Source: Osmia lignaria lignaria (Eukaryota; Arthropoda; Insecta; Hymenoptera; Megachilidae). From it: a stretch of DNA of 64,000 bases. Below the pieces are notes generated by a model. The model was not told where the DNA came from. It ran no database searches and saw only the letters and a list, made by a program, of their open reading frames with translations. Location: the NCBI RefSeq assembly GCF_051020975.1, contig NC_135037.1, positions 4,216,001-4,280,000 on the forward strand, in the 5' to 3' direction. A program made the position numbers and the translations under genes. Shown piece after piece: positions 12,512 through 24,644 of this stretch. Position 1 is the first letter of the stretch. Each line of letters begins with the position of its first letter.

Positions 12512-13805
12512 CTAAGCCTTATCTAAAATTTTCTTCGCAATTTCCGCTATTTTCGTGGTGGTAGTCAACGGCGGAAGTGGTCCAGGGTGGTGTTTCCTAT
12601 GCCTACGTAAACTGGAACCCTGTGTAAAATCTTCACCGCAAACATCGCACTTATATGGTCTAACACCATCGTGGGTCAACACATGAGTGTAAAAACTACT
12701 TCTAGCAGTGAAAGCCCCCTTGCAGATGGAACACACAAAGCTAGGCTTATGCTTCAGATCCTTGTGCTTATGCAAAGCTGAAGGAAGATCAAAGGACTCT
12801 TCACAAACGTTACACTTGAAACCAACCTGATGCTGCACCAAATGATTCACCAACTGATTGTTATTCGTAAACTTCTTGAAACACAAATGACAAAAATGAT
12901 GATAACTAACTTTCTTGTCTGTCTTCAAGTGTTTCCACTCGTGACCCACTATGTTCTTCACTGATTTACCGCAATACTTGCAAACGCTAGGCAGTTTGGT
13001 ATGAGTCCTCTTGATATGATCAGACAAATCATTCTTCAATTTATAACGTTTGTCGCAGTAATCGCAAATGAACTTCGCTTCAAGGTTGCTGTGGAAACGA
13101 AGCTGATGACGCCTCAGTCCAAGCTTATGCTTGAACTTCTGAAGACAATTGACGCACTCTAAGAGAGTGAGGTCGACCTTGTGCGACACCTTCTCGTGCT
13201 CCCTAAGTGCCACCATTGAATAATAACCCTTCTGACACTTATAGCAAGTGTAAGGTCCCTTGTGAATCCTCTTATAGTGCTTCTGCATCAGGTTCTCGTC
13301 GTCGAATTGCTTCTGACATACTGGACAGACATTTCGTAGGGTCTCTAGTATCTGATCCACTTCCTCTTTTTGGCTGTCCCCTTCGGGCACCTTTTCAACT
13401 TCCTTCTTCTGTTCAGAGCATTTCCCTGTGCAGAGAATTTCATTTCTCTGCACTTCTGATATTTTGTTTCTTTCATTGTTCATTTCAATTCTGTTCCACG
13501 GATGATCGTTCTCATCTTCGACATAACATGGAAGAAATATGCTTTCTATCGGTAGAATTTCTGTATTCGTTGAATTCGTCAAATCGTCTTCGATTTTGAT
13601 TATCGGAATACAATTATTCGATTCGATTTTTAAAGGATCACAATTTATTTTATCGTGCCATGGATAATTATTTGGGACAGTGTCGGTTTGTTTCAGATCG
13701 TGTTCAACATCTTCGTGGTTCCTTTTTATTTTCTGGGGCATTTTATTCTTTCTTTGCGTATTATCTCTGTTTCGATGATCGAGGATTAGCTGCCGTATCG
13801 CTGAC
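12512..13805 (-). CDS. Terminal exon T8, 9 C2H2 fingers with a shortened finger
   Basis: The acceptor gatgtttcag ends at 13806; the exon starts G|TCA GCG ATA CGG and is open through 21 codons to an ATG at 13741 and on to the stop at 12512. A leader of about 155 residues is acidic, with no recognised domain (IIKIEDDL, a KxE-type site). Nine fingers follow, beginning CPVCQKQFDDENLMQKH. Finger 5 is the shortened form CKYCGKSVKNIVGHEWKH. The last finger, CDVCGEDFTQGSSLRRHRKHH, leads into PGPLPP. The 22 intron bases before the acceptor are nearly identical to those of T7. There are 430 residues after the Gly junction. Confidence 0.85.
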
Positions 13806-15100
13806 CTGAAACATCGATTCGTTTAGTTAGTCGTAAGCAAAGATCCACGCGACTAATTAATTAAATGACACTGAGATATTCGATAAGGCTTCCTTAACAG
13901 TCTCCTGTGCACGAGTGTTCTCATGAAAAGGGAAGAAAGGAGAAGAATTGTATAGTGAAAATTGAACGATTTCTATAAATGATTTAATTGGAGGAACGAA
14001 AATATCAGTACAAATAACAGATGCAAAGAATATATGATTACTGGATCGTTCAATTAACATTTTGACTATCATCTTAAAAATAAAAAATAAATAAACTTAG
14101 AAACTTAAAAACATAATTAGATATAAATATTTTTATCAGACAGTCAAAGTGTTAATTAATGTTTTACTTACAATAACAATGTCACAGTTTCTAGACACTT
14201 TATAAATCTTTTTTTTACACTGTGAACTATGTACATTTTTAAATGCTGACCTGAGTATTATCGCTGGTAACTGATACTGAAAACTTTCAAAAAAAATTGC
14301 ATATAATTTAAACGTAATAAAAGTCAAGGTAGTAGTGACTTGAATAAAAAAAAGAAAGAAAACAATACTGTATATCATTTGATAAACATAAATGCATAAA
14401 GGTAATGAAATTATGATGTATATAATGCATATTTTATAAATAAAAGCCAACAAAAAATTGTTTTTAAAAATGAAAACAAATGGTATAGATTTAAGTGTGA
14501 AAAATGTCTCCACCTCTTTAATTTTTTAAAAAGGGTGATAATTTCACTGAATTTGTTTTGCAACGTTCAAGAACTTAAGATAATAGAAAATTATAAAAAT
14601 TTTCAAATAATTTTTAATATGCATCAAGGGATGTTTAGTTTAGAATTTTAGGAGATTGCTTCTACCCCATGGTATACACAAGGGTTAAAATAGACTAGAA
14701 TGGAAATCGGAAAATTTTTTCGACCACTCTGTAATATTTGCTAAATTAATATTGCAATTAAACAAATACTAATAATTACACGAAATGTAAGAAATTAAAA
14801 CAAAACTTCCCCAAATTTATATAAAATCTCGAACAACATTAACTTGACAAACACCCTTCTAAATAATATATTTTCTCATTTAATTCGTCCATATTCAACA
14901 AATATAAAAAACAAAACAAAAATTACGTCGACCATTGCGAGTTTTCGTTCAACAAATCTAACGTTTTTAACATCAACTTAGCAAAAATCCTCCTCTCATC
15001 CCTTATCTCTTTTAACCCAATTAAAATTTTGTTCAACAAATAACATGAAAAGAAAACATGAAAAAAAAAAAACGAAGAATCTATGCCGATTATTATAAGT
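13806..15100. other. Gap between T7 and T8
   Basis: AT-rich noncoding DNA with T7 3' UTR on the right. The open frames here have low-complexity Phe/Ile/Lys-rich translations typical of chance ORFs. Nothing recognised. Confidence 0.5.
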
Positions 15101-16697
15101 CTAATGTTCATTGATTTCGAGTTTGGTGAGACACAACGGTGGTGGTGGTGGATGATTTCCAGGATGCTTACGACGATGACCCATCATGGTACTCCTCTGT
15201 GTGAAACTCTGTCCGCAAAGATCACAAATATAAGGTCTTTTACCAGTGTGCGTTAACTGATGCACCCTAAGCGTATTGGTCCTAGAGAAGGGCTTCAAAC
15301 AGACCTTACACTGATAAGGCCTTTCCCCGGTATGCATTCTCAGATGCAACTTCAAAGAATAATTATTCGCGAAGGTTTTGCCGCAAGGATGACACTTGTA
15401 AGTCTGCGAGTGAACAGACACGTGCTTGCGTAGATTCTGTTCGTTAGCATAAATCTTACCACATATATTACACTTGTAACTATCAATCTTTTCCTTAGGT
15501 AGTACGTGCTGGTAGAAGTCCTTGCTCGATTCGAAATTCTGTTCGCAAAGTGTGCGTAGCATGCTGGGTTGACGATCATTATGTTTCTTCAGGAGATGAT
15601 TGGCCAGTCCGTTCAACAATTTGAACTCTTTGGGACAGTGGTCGCAGCGATAACGAGTAGTGTCTCTGTTGGCCTCCTCTTCGTGGGTCGCTTCATGGTT
15701 CAGGATGTTCTTCACTACCCTACCACAGAACCTGCAGATGTACTCTGGTGGGTTCAAATGGATCCTGTCTATGTGGATACCTAAGTCGTGCTTCAATTTA
15801 AAGCACCTGCCACAATAATCACAGGTGAACTTTGGGTCAACGGTGCTGTGCTTGCGGATGTAATGATTCTTCAGGCCCAGAGTGGTCTTGTATTTCAATT
15901 TGCAAATAGAACACTGCAGGAACGAAGCTCCTTCGTGGGTCTTCTGGTGCTCCTCCAGGGCTGCTTCAGACCCGCACCTCTTTTGACACATGTCGCAGCT
16001 GTATCGCTTTCTGTGGGTCCTGCGAACGTGCTTCAACATCTCGGTTTGATTTTTAAAATTCTTCTGACACAATGGGCAGCTATTTTGCAGGCTCTGATCC
16101 ACTGTTTCTTCAGAAGTATTTTCGGATTCATTCTTTTCTTCCTCAGGCTTCTTCTCTTCGGTATCCAGAAATTTCTCTTCCATGTTCGTATACATTTCTT
16201 GAGGTGCTGTGTTTGGTTCTTCTTCCTTCTCTTCGGTGATCTTCTCAGTTTCTTTAAAGTTCTTCCGAGCTTCTTCAAGATTTTTCCGGGCTTCTTCGAG
16301 GTTTCTTCGAAGGATATCTAATTCGAATGGGGCAGGTACCGCAACTCTCTTGATTTCGTACGACACTGATCCATCGTCACTTTGAAATGGTATCAACACA
16401 CTTTTGATTATGTTCAACCCAGATTTGTCCTTCACTTCGACAGGTACCAAGGTGTTCTTCACTTGTTTCGTTATTGGGTTTCTAACAGGCACTAGAACTG
16501 TTTTCACTGCACCAGTTGAATCTCCAGTTTTATTTATAACTAAGTCACTGTCAGCTTTATCGTCGTCTTCGTTCTCGGAGTCTCTTTCCACTTTCATCAG
16601 CAACGCATCGGAACGATCTTCCTTGGAAGCTGGAATACTTTTACCTTTGTATGCCGCTCGATCCTTACCCTGGCGCAGGGATGCTTTCGCGAGCCTC
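15101..16697 (-). CDS. Terminal exon T7, 10 C2H2 fingers plus one decayed
   Basis: The acceptor ggtgtttcag ends at 16698; the exon starts G|AGG CTC GCG AAA and runs to the stop at 15101, 531 residues after the Gly junction. The long leader contains valine/proline repeats (VLVPVRNP, TLVPVEVK, SVLIPF) and then a charged, probably coiled-coil segment with the tandem heptad-like repeat NLEEARKNLEEARKNF. Ten good fingers follow. Finger 5 is the shortened CRFCGRVVKNILNHEATH. Between fingers 6 and 8 a finger has decayed: LRTLCEQNF has lost its first Cys, and the His end reads HVLPKEK. The last three fingers carry TGERP/TGKRP linkers, and the C-terminus is HRRKHPGNHPPPPP. Confidence 0.85.
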
Positions 16698-18433
16698 CTG
16701 AAACACCGATTCGTTTAGTCAGTAGCAAGAAAGGATCAATACGGTGATGTTGGACAAGATACATTCTTGAATTGTCGACATAAACGATCACAGAGTCTTT
16801 TCCACAAGATTCGTGGCCATCTTGCTGGGGTTAGCCCTTTCAGTGTCTGAAGGAGAGGAGAGAAATGGATTCATTTCGACGATTTGCTAGGAGAGTGATA
16901 TAACTGAAAAAAAAAAATAAATTTTTTGAAAATCTTCAGCAATTGACACTGTTTCGGCTAGTCCTTATCCAAGGGTTAATTAGTCGCATTGCTATTACAT
17001 TCTGGGTCAAATATTTATTTTTATCAAGAATTTTAAGGCCATCTGCTCTATTAACATTTTAACTAAAGGTGACGAGTTAACTCGTCAGTGGAAAATGCTC
17101 CTCCAGGGGAACGACGAGTTAACTCGTCATGGGACAATGCTCCTTCAGAGAAACGACGACTTAACTCGCTACTGGAAAATGCCCCTCCAGAGGGATGACG
17201 AGTTAACTCGTCGTGGAATTTTGAAGACGACCCTCGTAAATTTAAATTCAGTACATTTTTAACCTTTCAACTTAGCATGACGAGTTAACTCGTCATATAA
17301 CTATTTGACACAGTAACTTCCCAATTAAAAAATTAGTAATTTCGCAACGTACATAAAATGAAACTTTAAAATTAATTAAAAAATTGCAGGAATTACAGAA
17401 ATACCTTAAAATTAATAGTCCTTTAAATGTATCACTCTTCTAACAAATCGACGAGTTAACGAAGAATTCTGCAGTGAAAACGATCGTGCAATTTCTGAAA
17501 AGGATTTAATTAAAGGAACAAAGAATTCAGTACAGACGATAAATGTTTCGAACATTGCACTGAAACAATCTCTGACCTCGTGATTAATATGAATTTACAA
17601 TCGATGCTACTTACATCGGTAAAGTGTGTCACAGCTTCTAGAAACAACCAACGTTTATGGAACTCGCTCACATTCTCTCTCTCTCTCTCTTACACAAAAT
17701 TCCAGACGAATCCAATTACATATCAACGATTTATTCGCCTTCTATTTGCACTGTTCCAATTTCCTACCTTATTTTCATCGTTGCATCTTACAGATTTGCT
17801 TTAAGTACATACGATTATGTACACGTTCGTGTGTTCGGTACGGTGCATCGTATCGCTGATATGAACCGATGAACCATCTGCCTCGAAGAGAAGCAAATTT
17901 CACCAAATCATCGTGTATTACCTTTTACGTTCATCGGCATTCGATTAAACAAATCAATTATACAAATATAATACTCGTTCATAAACGCAGACCTTGAATG
18001 AAAGCTCTTTATTCAATCGTTATAAACACTTTAACACTTTCAGACCCGAAATATTACTCCCCTCCAGTTGCCTGGCAACCGTTCGTCGAACAATCTCGCA
18101 GTTTTATTAATCGCTAATTAACAATGGGGTCCCGCGTAATCGTGTGGCATGCAAACAAAAGGGTAACCTCCGTCGATAACGTAAATCCCGACAATGGAAC
18201 CGATTCAACTGATTCGAAAGAACATCGTGAGATAACCGCAGCAAGCATCGAAACATGTAACGTTAAAACGAGTAATAGAACTGTAGCGGCGGATGAACGA
18301 AACGTGGTCACGGAACGATTCGTTCGTGGCCAATCACAGCGAACAAAAGTGCGTCTGCGCAATGATGAGCACCAATGAAGAGCGGGTCCGTTACAGAGAG
18401 TTCTAGCCTCGTGGGGGGAGGAAGGCACTCGGA
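16698..18433. other. Gap between T6 and T7 with palindromic tandem repeats
   Basis: Contains the 42-base palindromic repeat array (17071-17230) and a CT microsatellite near 17673-17690. A GC-richer stretch at about 18120-18430 is presumably T6 3' UTR. Near 16829 and 16974 there are TTAGCCCTTTC and AAGGGTTAA sequences that resemble ends of the TTAA-type elements. No coding exon seen. Confidence 0.5.
17071..17230. repeat. 42-bp tandem repeat built on a 16-bp palindrome
   Basis: Four copies with an exact 42-base period start at 17071, 17113, 17155 and 17197. Each begins with GACGAGTTAACTCGTC or a one- or two-base variant, followed by a GGAAAATGCTCCTCCAG-like spacer. A fifth palindrome (ATGACGAGTTAACTCGTCAT) stands alone at 17277-17296. 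Confidence 0.85.
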
Positions 18434-19748
18434 TTAAACGCAGGTGGACTTCTGATGAGCCGTCAAGTTTCCCTGGCAGGAGAATCCACGGTTGCAGATC
18501 TGACAGACGTAAGGTCGTTCCCCCGTGTGTCCCCGCCTGTGGATCGTCAACGTCGACCTCTGCGAGAAGGCTTTGGGGCATTGGTCGCATTTGTACGGTT
18601 TCTCACCGGTGTGAACCCTCCTGTGCATCCTGAGATTCTCGGAATCGGTGAAACCTTTGCCGCATATGTCGCAGACGTACGGTTTCTCCCCGGTGTGGAT
18701 GCGCCTGTGCTTCTTCAGATGCTCGGCGCTGCTCAGACTCTTGCCGCAGTAGTCGCATAGATACAATTTAGTGGGATTGTGGCTCTCCTTGTGACGGAAC
18801 AGGGATCTCTTCGTGGCCAGGACCCGGCCGCAGATGTCGCAGGTGGTGCTGGTCACTTTGTTGGCCTTCATTTCAGGATGCATGCGTCTGCAGTGGGCCG
18901 ATAACTGTCGTCTCAGGTAGAATGCGTTGTTGCATAGCTGACAGACGAATGGCTTGTCTCCGGAATGAATGTTGTAGTGCTCTTGAAGATCTATCGCCTT
19001 ACGGAAACGCTTGTCGCAGTCGTTGCACTTGAAGGGCAGGTCTGCCTTGTCCGTGTGCCGCAGCATGTGTATGCTCAGCGCTGCCAACACCGTGGTCTCG
19101 TAATCGCACTCCTTGCAGACGTAGCTAGGGTAGAAATGAGTCTTTTCGTGCCTGGTCAAGTCGCGGAACAAACGGAACTTTTTCGGACAGTGTTTGCACG
19201 TAAGGTCACCTACGGTGTGTCTCATCAGGTGTTTCTGATAATTGCTTTTGTGTCTGAACACCTTGTTGCAGGTCTTGCAGACGAACTCCGGTTCCGATTT
19301 CTCTTTCTTCACCTTCAGATCGGACGAATGATTCACCGAATTGTTACCGCCCTTTCGGCTACCCTTGCGACCAGCGTGCTTCTTCATGTGCTTCCTCAGG
19401 TTCACGTACGTTCTGAACACGCGTCCGCACTGGGAACACGTGTTCTTACGTTTACTCTTGTGCTCGAGATCGTGATTGTCCAGCAGGGCCTGAGAGGCGA
19501 AGAACACGCCGCAGAGCTTGCAGTGGTAGGCCAACGGTAGATCCTCTTCGTCGTCCTCGTCGTTCACCTCCTGCTTGATGAAGTCAGCCGGTTGATCGGC
19601 GGGCAGGCTGACCGGGTCGTTGGCGGGCGCCGATTCCGGGCATTTAACTGGCGATTCGTCGGAATCGGCGTCCTTTTTCACCAGCTCGAGCTTCGTCAAC
19701 ATTGCCATCGGATAATAGTCTTCGGAGAAACGTTGCTGCTGGTCGTAC
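18434..19748 (-). CDS. Terminal exon T6, 11 C2H2 fingers plus C2HC
   Basis: The acceptor caatttcag ends at 19749; the exon starts G|TAC GAC CAG CAG and runs to the stop at 18434, 437 residues after the Gly junction. The leader is acidic with FIKQEV and LKVKKEK sumoylation-type motifs. There are twelve fingers, from CKLCGVFFASQALLDNH to CQICNRGFSCQGNLTAH. The last four are joined by classical TGEKP/TGERP linkers. The final finger ends HQKSTCV and the protein stops there, so its fourth ligand is Cys (C2HC). There is no HPG.PP tail, which separates T1-T6 from T7-T12. A possible AATAAA signal is seen at 18013-18008. Confidence 0.87.
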
Positions 19749-20518
19749 CTGAAATTGAAAAATTTGAAGGGCCACATCAGTATCGAGAGTCCTGATTGGG
19801 CGATCACGTCGTCTTTCAGCCCTAGGACACCACCGGTTCCTGGGTCCTATACAATTTCAACGTGACGCACCTGAATTCGTTTAATTAATGTTTGGAAATT
19901 GATTATTTTCTCGAGAAACTTTTACGAGGCCTGCTAATATTTCATATAACGAAACGATTATTCGTGAATATGGTACTGAATTACGATTTCTAACAACACA
20001 CTGCTCGTCTATGGACTATGTTAAACAGTTCTTTTTATTTAACAACATTTTTACATGTCATGGTAATTGAATTGGGTGAGAAAATACTTAAAATTTCTTC
20101 TCTGGATCTCCTTTTTTCTTCTAAGTAAATACAAAATGACTGAACAGTGGGAAGAGTATGGGAAGATTAGACGGATAAAAATATATATAAAAATATAATT
20201 CTGATAGCTTTCAGTTCACAGCTTTGGCATCAGTGAATTTCAGGATCAGGACCGAATCTGTAGCTTCTATTCAGCCTACACCTTTACTTCGATTCCTATT
20301 TAAAAATCTAACGCTTACGTATCGCAGTGGAAAGTTAAAAAATAACGTACACGGTTTGTCCCAAAACACTTGCCATAAAAATACATTAAAATGTTTTAAC
20401 GAAACCCGTTGAATCTTTGAAACACCCTCAAATTTGAAAATAAAATATAGTCATCCTTAGGACAAACCATGCACGATCAGGTATGAGAGTAGCATCCCGT
20501 CCATTTAATTTCCATCGA
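19749..20518. other. Gap between T5 and T6 with an extra acceptor-like site
   Basis: Contains a second acceptor-like site on the minus strand, AAACGAATTCAG ending at 19871, followed by a phase-2-compatible 15-codon frame and a TAG. The rest, AT-rich, is presumably T5 3' UTR and intron. Confidence 0.4.
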
Positions 20519-21581
20519 TCACTCTGACTGATCTACCGCAACATTAACAGAGTGAACTTTAGTGTGAGCATTCAAAGACGACCTGGACACGAACGATTTG
20601 TTACAATAATCGCAATGGTACGGTCTCTGTCCCGTGTGATAACGTTTGTGAATGACCAGGGTCGAGTGCTGGGTGAATGATTTCCCGCAAGTATCGCAAG
20701 TATACGGTTTCTCCCCCGTGTGGGTCCTCTTGTGGACCACTAGGGTGCTCCTCTTCCGGAAGGCCTTGCCGCAAACGTCGCAGATCAACAGTTTCTCTCC
20801 ACTGTGAAGGCGCAGATGATCCTGAAGAGATCCTTTGGACGAAACCGATTTACCGCACAGATGGCACTCGTGTTTGTTCTCGCCCATGTGGGACTTAACG
20901 TGCAACACCAAAGAATTCTTATAAACGAAAGTCTTCCCGCAGAACTCGCACTGATGCTTCACAGGCTTGAAATTGGGATCGTGGATCAACAGATGCTTCA
21001 CCAAGGTATGATTATTCGGGAACGATTTGTCGCAAGAATGACAAACGTGTTCCTTGGCGCCGTGTTTCACGTTCATGTGACCGTGGAGTTCCGCGTTCGT
21101 GAAGAATCCTTTTTGGCACACCTCGCAGTACCTGGTGTATTTATCGAAATGTCGTCTGTGATGGGTGGTCAATTGAAATGCTTGGACGAACGCGTGTCCG
21201 CAAACGTTGCAGACGAAATTCTTCTCATAGGTATGGATCCTCCGATGGACGGCCAAGGTGTTGGTCCTCTTGAAGGACTTTCCGCATATGTCGCATTGGT
21301 AAGGACGAGCGTCGCTGTGGGAGACCAGGTGCCCTTCGTAGAGATTCTTCGTCCTGAAGAGCTTTTTGCAAGCTTCGCACTGATAGAACGTTTGAATCGT
21401 CGATTGTTCTGAAGATGTTTCTTCGTGTTTCGTTGACTTATCCAAAGAGATTCTTGCAATTATAGGGTCGTTTGAATTTCTTTGATCTTTTTCTTGTTTG
21501 ACAGAGAACGGTGACACTGATTCTTCGATTACTTCTCGCGTTGATTCGATATCGGTCCCTGAACATCCTGCTTCCGTTGAT
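20519..21581 (-). CDS. Terminal exon T5, 10 C2H2 fingers
   Basis: The acceptor attcgcag ends at 21582; the exon starts A|TCA ACG GAA GCA (junction GGA, Gly) and is open to the stop at 20519. It has no ATG before the fingers that would make a sensible start: the segment at 21517 begins with GTG. That supports its use as a spliced tail only. The leader has VIEESVS and FSVKQEK (a VKQE sumoylation-type site). The ten fingers are regular, mostly 28-residue spaced, with TGEKP/TGQRP linkers between the last three, ending HTKVHSVNVAVDQSE. There are 353 residues after the junction. Confidence 0.87.
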
Positions 21582-23536
21582 CTGCGAATAAAATGAGAAA
21601 AAGAGTCTCGTCAATAGCGATTCGTACACTATCAGATGATGTAACGACAACTTTTATTTAACGAGAGGATTTGGTTCGTTCTTTTTTATTGAGGAAGATG
21701 ATTACATATTCTGAATACATATAGCGTTGGATTTTTCAGTTCCTCTTCTTTCTTCAGGATTGTACGTTTACTTTCGTTCGTTTTAGAATTTAGATTTGTT
21801 GCTGGAAGAATAAATGGATTTTTACAAGGATAAAACTTTTATATTATAATTCTTGTACTGGTATACAGAATAAGTTACATTAACAAAATTTTTATGTCAT
21901 GAAAATTTCTTCTGTTGCTTTCGTTTAACGTATAATAAAATTAATGCAAATAAAAACTTAAGTAACTAGTTTGTATAATGTTTCGTTACAATTGTGATAC
22001 ATATACGCGAAGAAATAAATGTTAAATCATTTTCAGAAATAACAGAAGATTTTGAGATTTTTCTATGTGATGTTTCGTCTACATAAATCTTATGCTACTT
22101 AGAGATAAAATATACAAAAAATGCATATTGCTGGTCTTTTTACGAGAAATGAATTAATTAACTTTATGTGCGTTATTAATTTTTGTATTATATATTTACA
22201 TGCAAAATTATACAAATAAAAAAAAAAATAAAAAAAAAGAAATGGATTACTGCAAAATCACAATTTTATAGACAGCTCGTTTATTACACTTTGTCTATTC
22301 TATCTGTAATTCGTGGAAAATTAATTATTAAGGAAAATTATTATATATTATGTTAGCAACTTTATTCTATTATATTGTTTATTATATGTATGTTTTATGA
22401 AACAAAAATTAAAGTAGCACATACATATGTAAGTTTAATTAGTTTGTTAATGACTGTATATCATGGCACCTCAAAATTAAAATAATATATTTTATATTAT
22501 TTCACACATTGGTTAAATATTGCTGAACGAGTATCAGTCTTGTTAGAAGACTTCCTAATACTTTGTTCTTTTAATATTTTTATTGCAAAATTTATATCTT
22601 AAATTATTGTTAACTTATTATGTAGTTGTAATATTCTTGTATACAATATATTGGCTGGTTTGTAATTATTCTGTAGTATAATAAATTGATTGTGCAGCAG
22701 AGTATTTAATATTTGCACTTGTATCTTTTCCTTCATTGTAAGAAAATTTTACCACATTATTAAAAAAGAAATCTCGCATTTTTCTATTGAACCTACTGTT
22801 TAAAAAGTACAAGAACCTGAGTAAAAACAGTAACTATAAGAATATATTGTCAAACATTATAATTACAATATTTTCTATAAAGGAAAATGAATAATTCTTT
22901 AAAATATTCAAAAATTTCTATTAAAACAAATGTATAAGAAAACTTACTAATAATAAAATTAGTATTTCTATATTTAAGTAACGATCAAATCTAAAAAAAG
23001 ATCTAATAGTTCAGGGTTAATGGTACACGATAACAATTTCGTATAAAAATCAATATTTTCTAAAGTTATATTAATACGATACAAAAGTTGGCCACTTGAT
23101 TTACTATTGAAACATCTTTGTACCCCATGAATTTGAATAATTTTTATTTCAAAAAGAATAATATATAAAAATTTTAATTTCTCCATATGAGAATACCTTT
23201 TTACAAAAACCATAACAATTGAAAATTTGTTCACATTATGTCCTTTCAATAAACAAAGAATCAAAATTCTGCATCGTTTAAAATTTCTCATAGAAAAATC
23301 ATTATGTGATCCTTAACACCATTTCCCAATTTAAACGAGATCAAAAGACTTATCACCTTTTACTAGTGATCAAATCAATACTAATACATATTGATAATAT
23401 TCAAACAATCCTAAGCAATGATTAGTATCAAATGGTACCAATATTTTAGGTATTTGGTATCAATTTTTAATTTCGATACTTTCTGAAACGATACCAAAGA
23501 AATACCTATTTGATCTCAGCCCAGTCTTCTGACCGG
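21582..23536. other. Gap between T4 and T5
   Basis: Very AT-rich, about 2 kb, with A-tracts near 22218-22240 and no open frame resembling the finger exons. The right end is presumably T4 3' UTR. I see nothing else I can support. Confidence 0.5.
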
Positions 23537-24644
23537 TCACTTTCTTTCATTATGAGATTTCATATGCGAGTTCAATGACCCCTGCTGAGTGAACCTCTTC
23601 TGGCATACCTTGCACTCGTAAGGTCTCTCTCCAGTGTGAGTCCTCAAATGAACAATCAAATATTTCCTCACGCTAAACGCTTTCCCGCACACTTCACAGA
23701 CATGTGGTTTCTCACCGGAGTGTATTCTCATGTGAACCTGAAGGTACGCCTTACTAGACACTGACTTCCCGCAAATCTCGCAGGTAATCAAATTCTCCCC
23801 AGTGTGAATCTTCAGATGCACCTTCAGAGCAGCCTTCCAATAACTCTCGAAGTTACAAACATTGCACTTGTGCTTCTCTCGCTCTCCGTGTGACTTCATA
23901 TGCGTATTCAAGTACGCAGCACTTGCATAAGGCGTGTTGCAAATCTTACATATGAACGGTTTCTCACCGGTGTGGGTGAGCAGGTGCCTCTCCAGGGTCT
24001 GATTGGTATAGAAACCTTTGCCACAGATTTCACAGTGCGTCACGTATTCCTCGTTGTGCTTCTTCTTGTGCAGTCGTAGGTCATAACCGGACACCTTTGA
24101 GATACCACAAATGTCACAAGTGAAACGTTTGTTGTGCTGCTTCAGATGGGTCTTCAGAAACTCCTCCGTTTTGAAGCACTTGCCGCATAGTACGCATTGA
24201 AAGGGTTTCTCTTTCTGGTGGACTTTAATCATGTGCTTCTTCAACTTCTCTTCGTCCACGAACGTTTTGTCGCATTCCTCGCAATGTTCGCAGGTTTCCT
24301 CGATGTTCCTTTCGTGGTCTTGTCTGTGCTTCAGGAATTGTAACTTCTTACGCATTCTCTTGTTACAAATGTCGCATTCATAAATTACCGTATATTTTTT
24401 ATGATTCTCTCGTTTGTTTTGATAATTTCGAGTCCTTGGCTCTGATTCTATTTCCGTTTCTTCCACAAGCATTTTTATCTCTTCGTGGTCCGTGTACTCT
24501 ATGGTATCCGTTACTATCTCGTGATGGCCGATCTCTTCGAACTCTTCAACGGTGCATACCTCGTTTTCGTACTTCACCAATTCCATACTGTCGAGCGTTT
24601 CTATCCGCTCGATTTTCGCGTGCTCGATGTCGACCACCTGGCAC
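23537..24644 (-). CDS. Terminal exon T4, 10 C2H2 fingers
   Basis: The acceptor cggttacag ends at 24645; the exon starts G|TGC CAG GTG GTC and runs to the stop at 23537, 368 residues after the Gly junction. The leader is strongly acidic and repetitive in Glu (EFEEIGHHEIVTDTIE). Ten fingers follow, starting CDICNKRMRKKLQFLKH, with TGEKP, SGEKP and TGERP linkers towards the end. The last finger is CKVCQKRFTQQGSLNSHMKSH and the protein ends at NERK. A strong GT donor-like site (CTG|GTAAGT) lies about 350 bases upstream at 24997; its meaning is unknown. Confidence 0.87.

Noticed and set aside
17071..17230. CRISPR array reading of the 42-bp repeats
   Set aside because: Repeat and spacer are both repeated, the genome is eukaryotic, and no cas gene is present.
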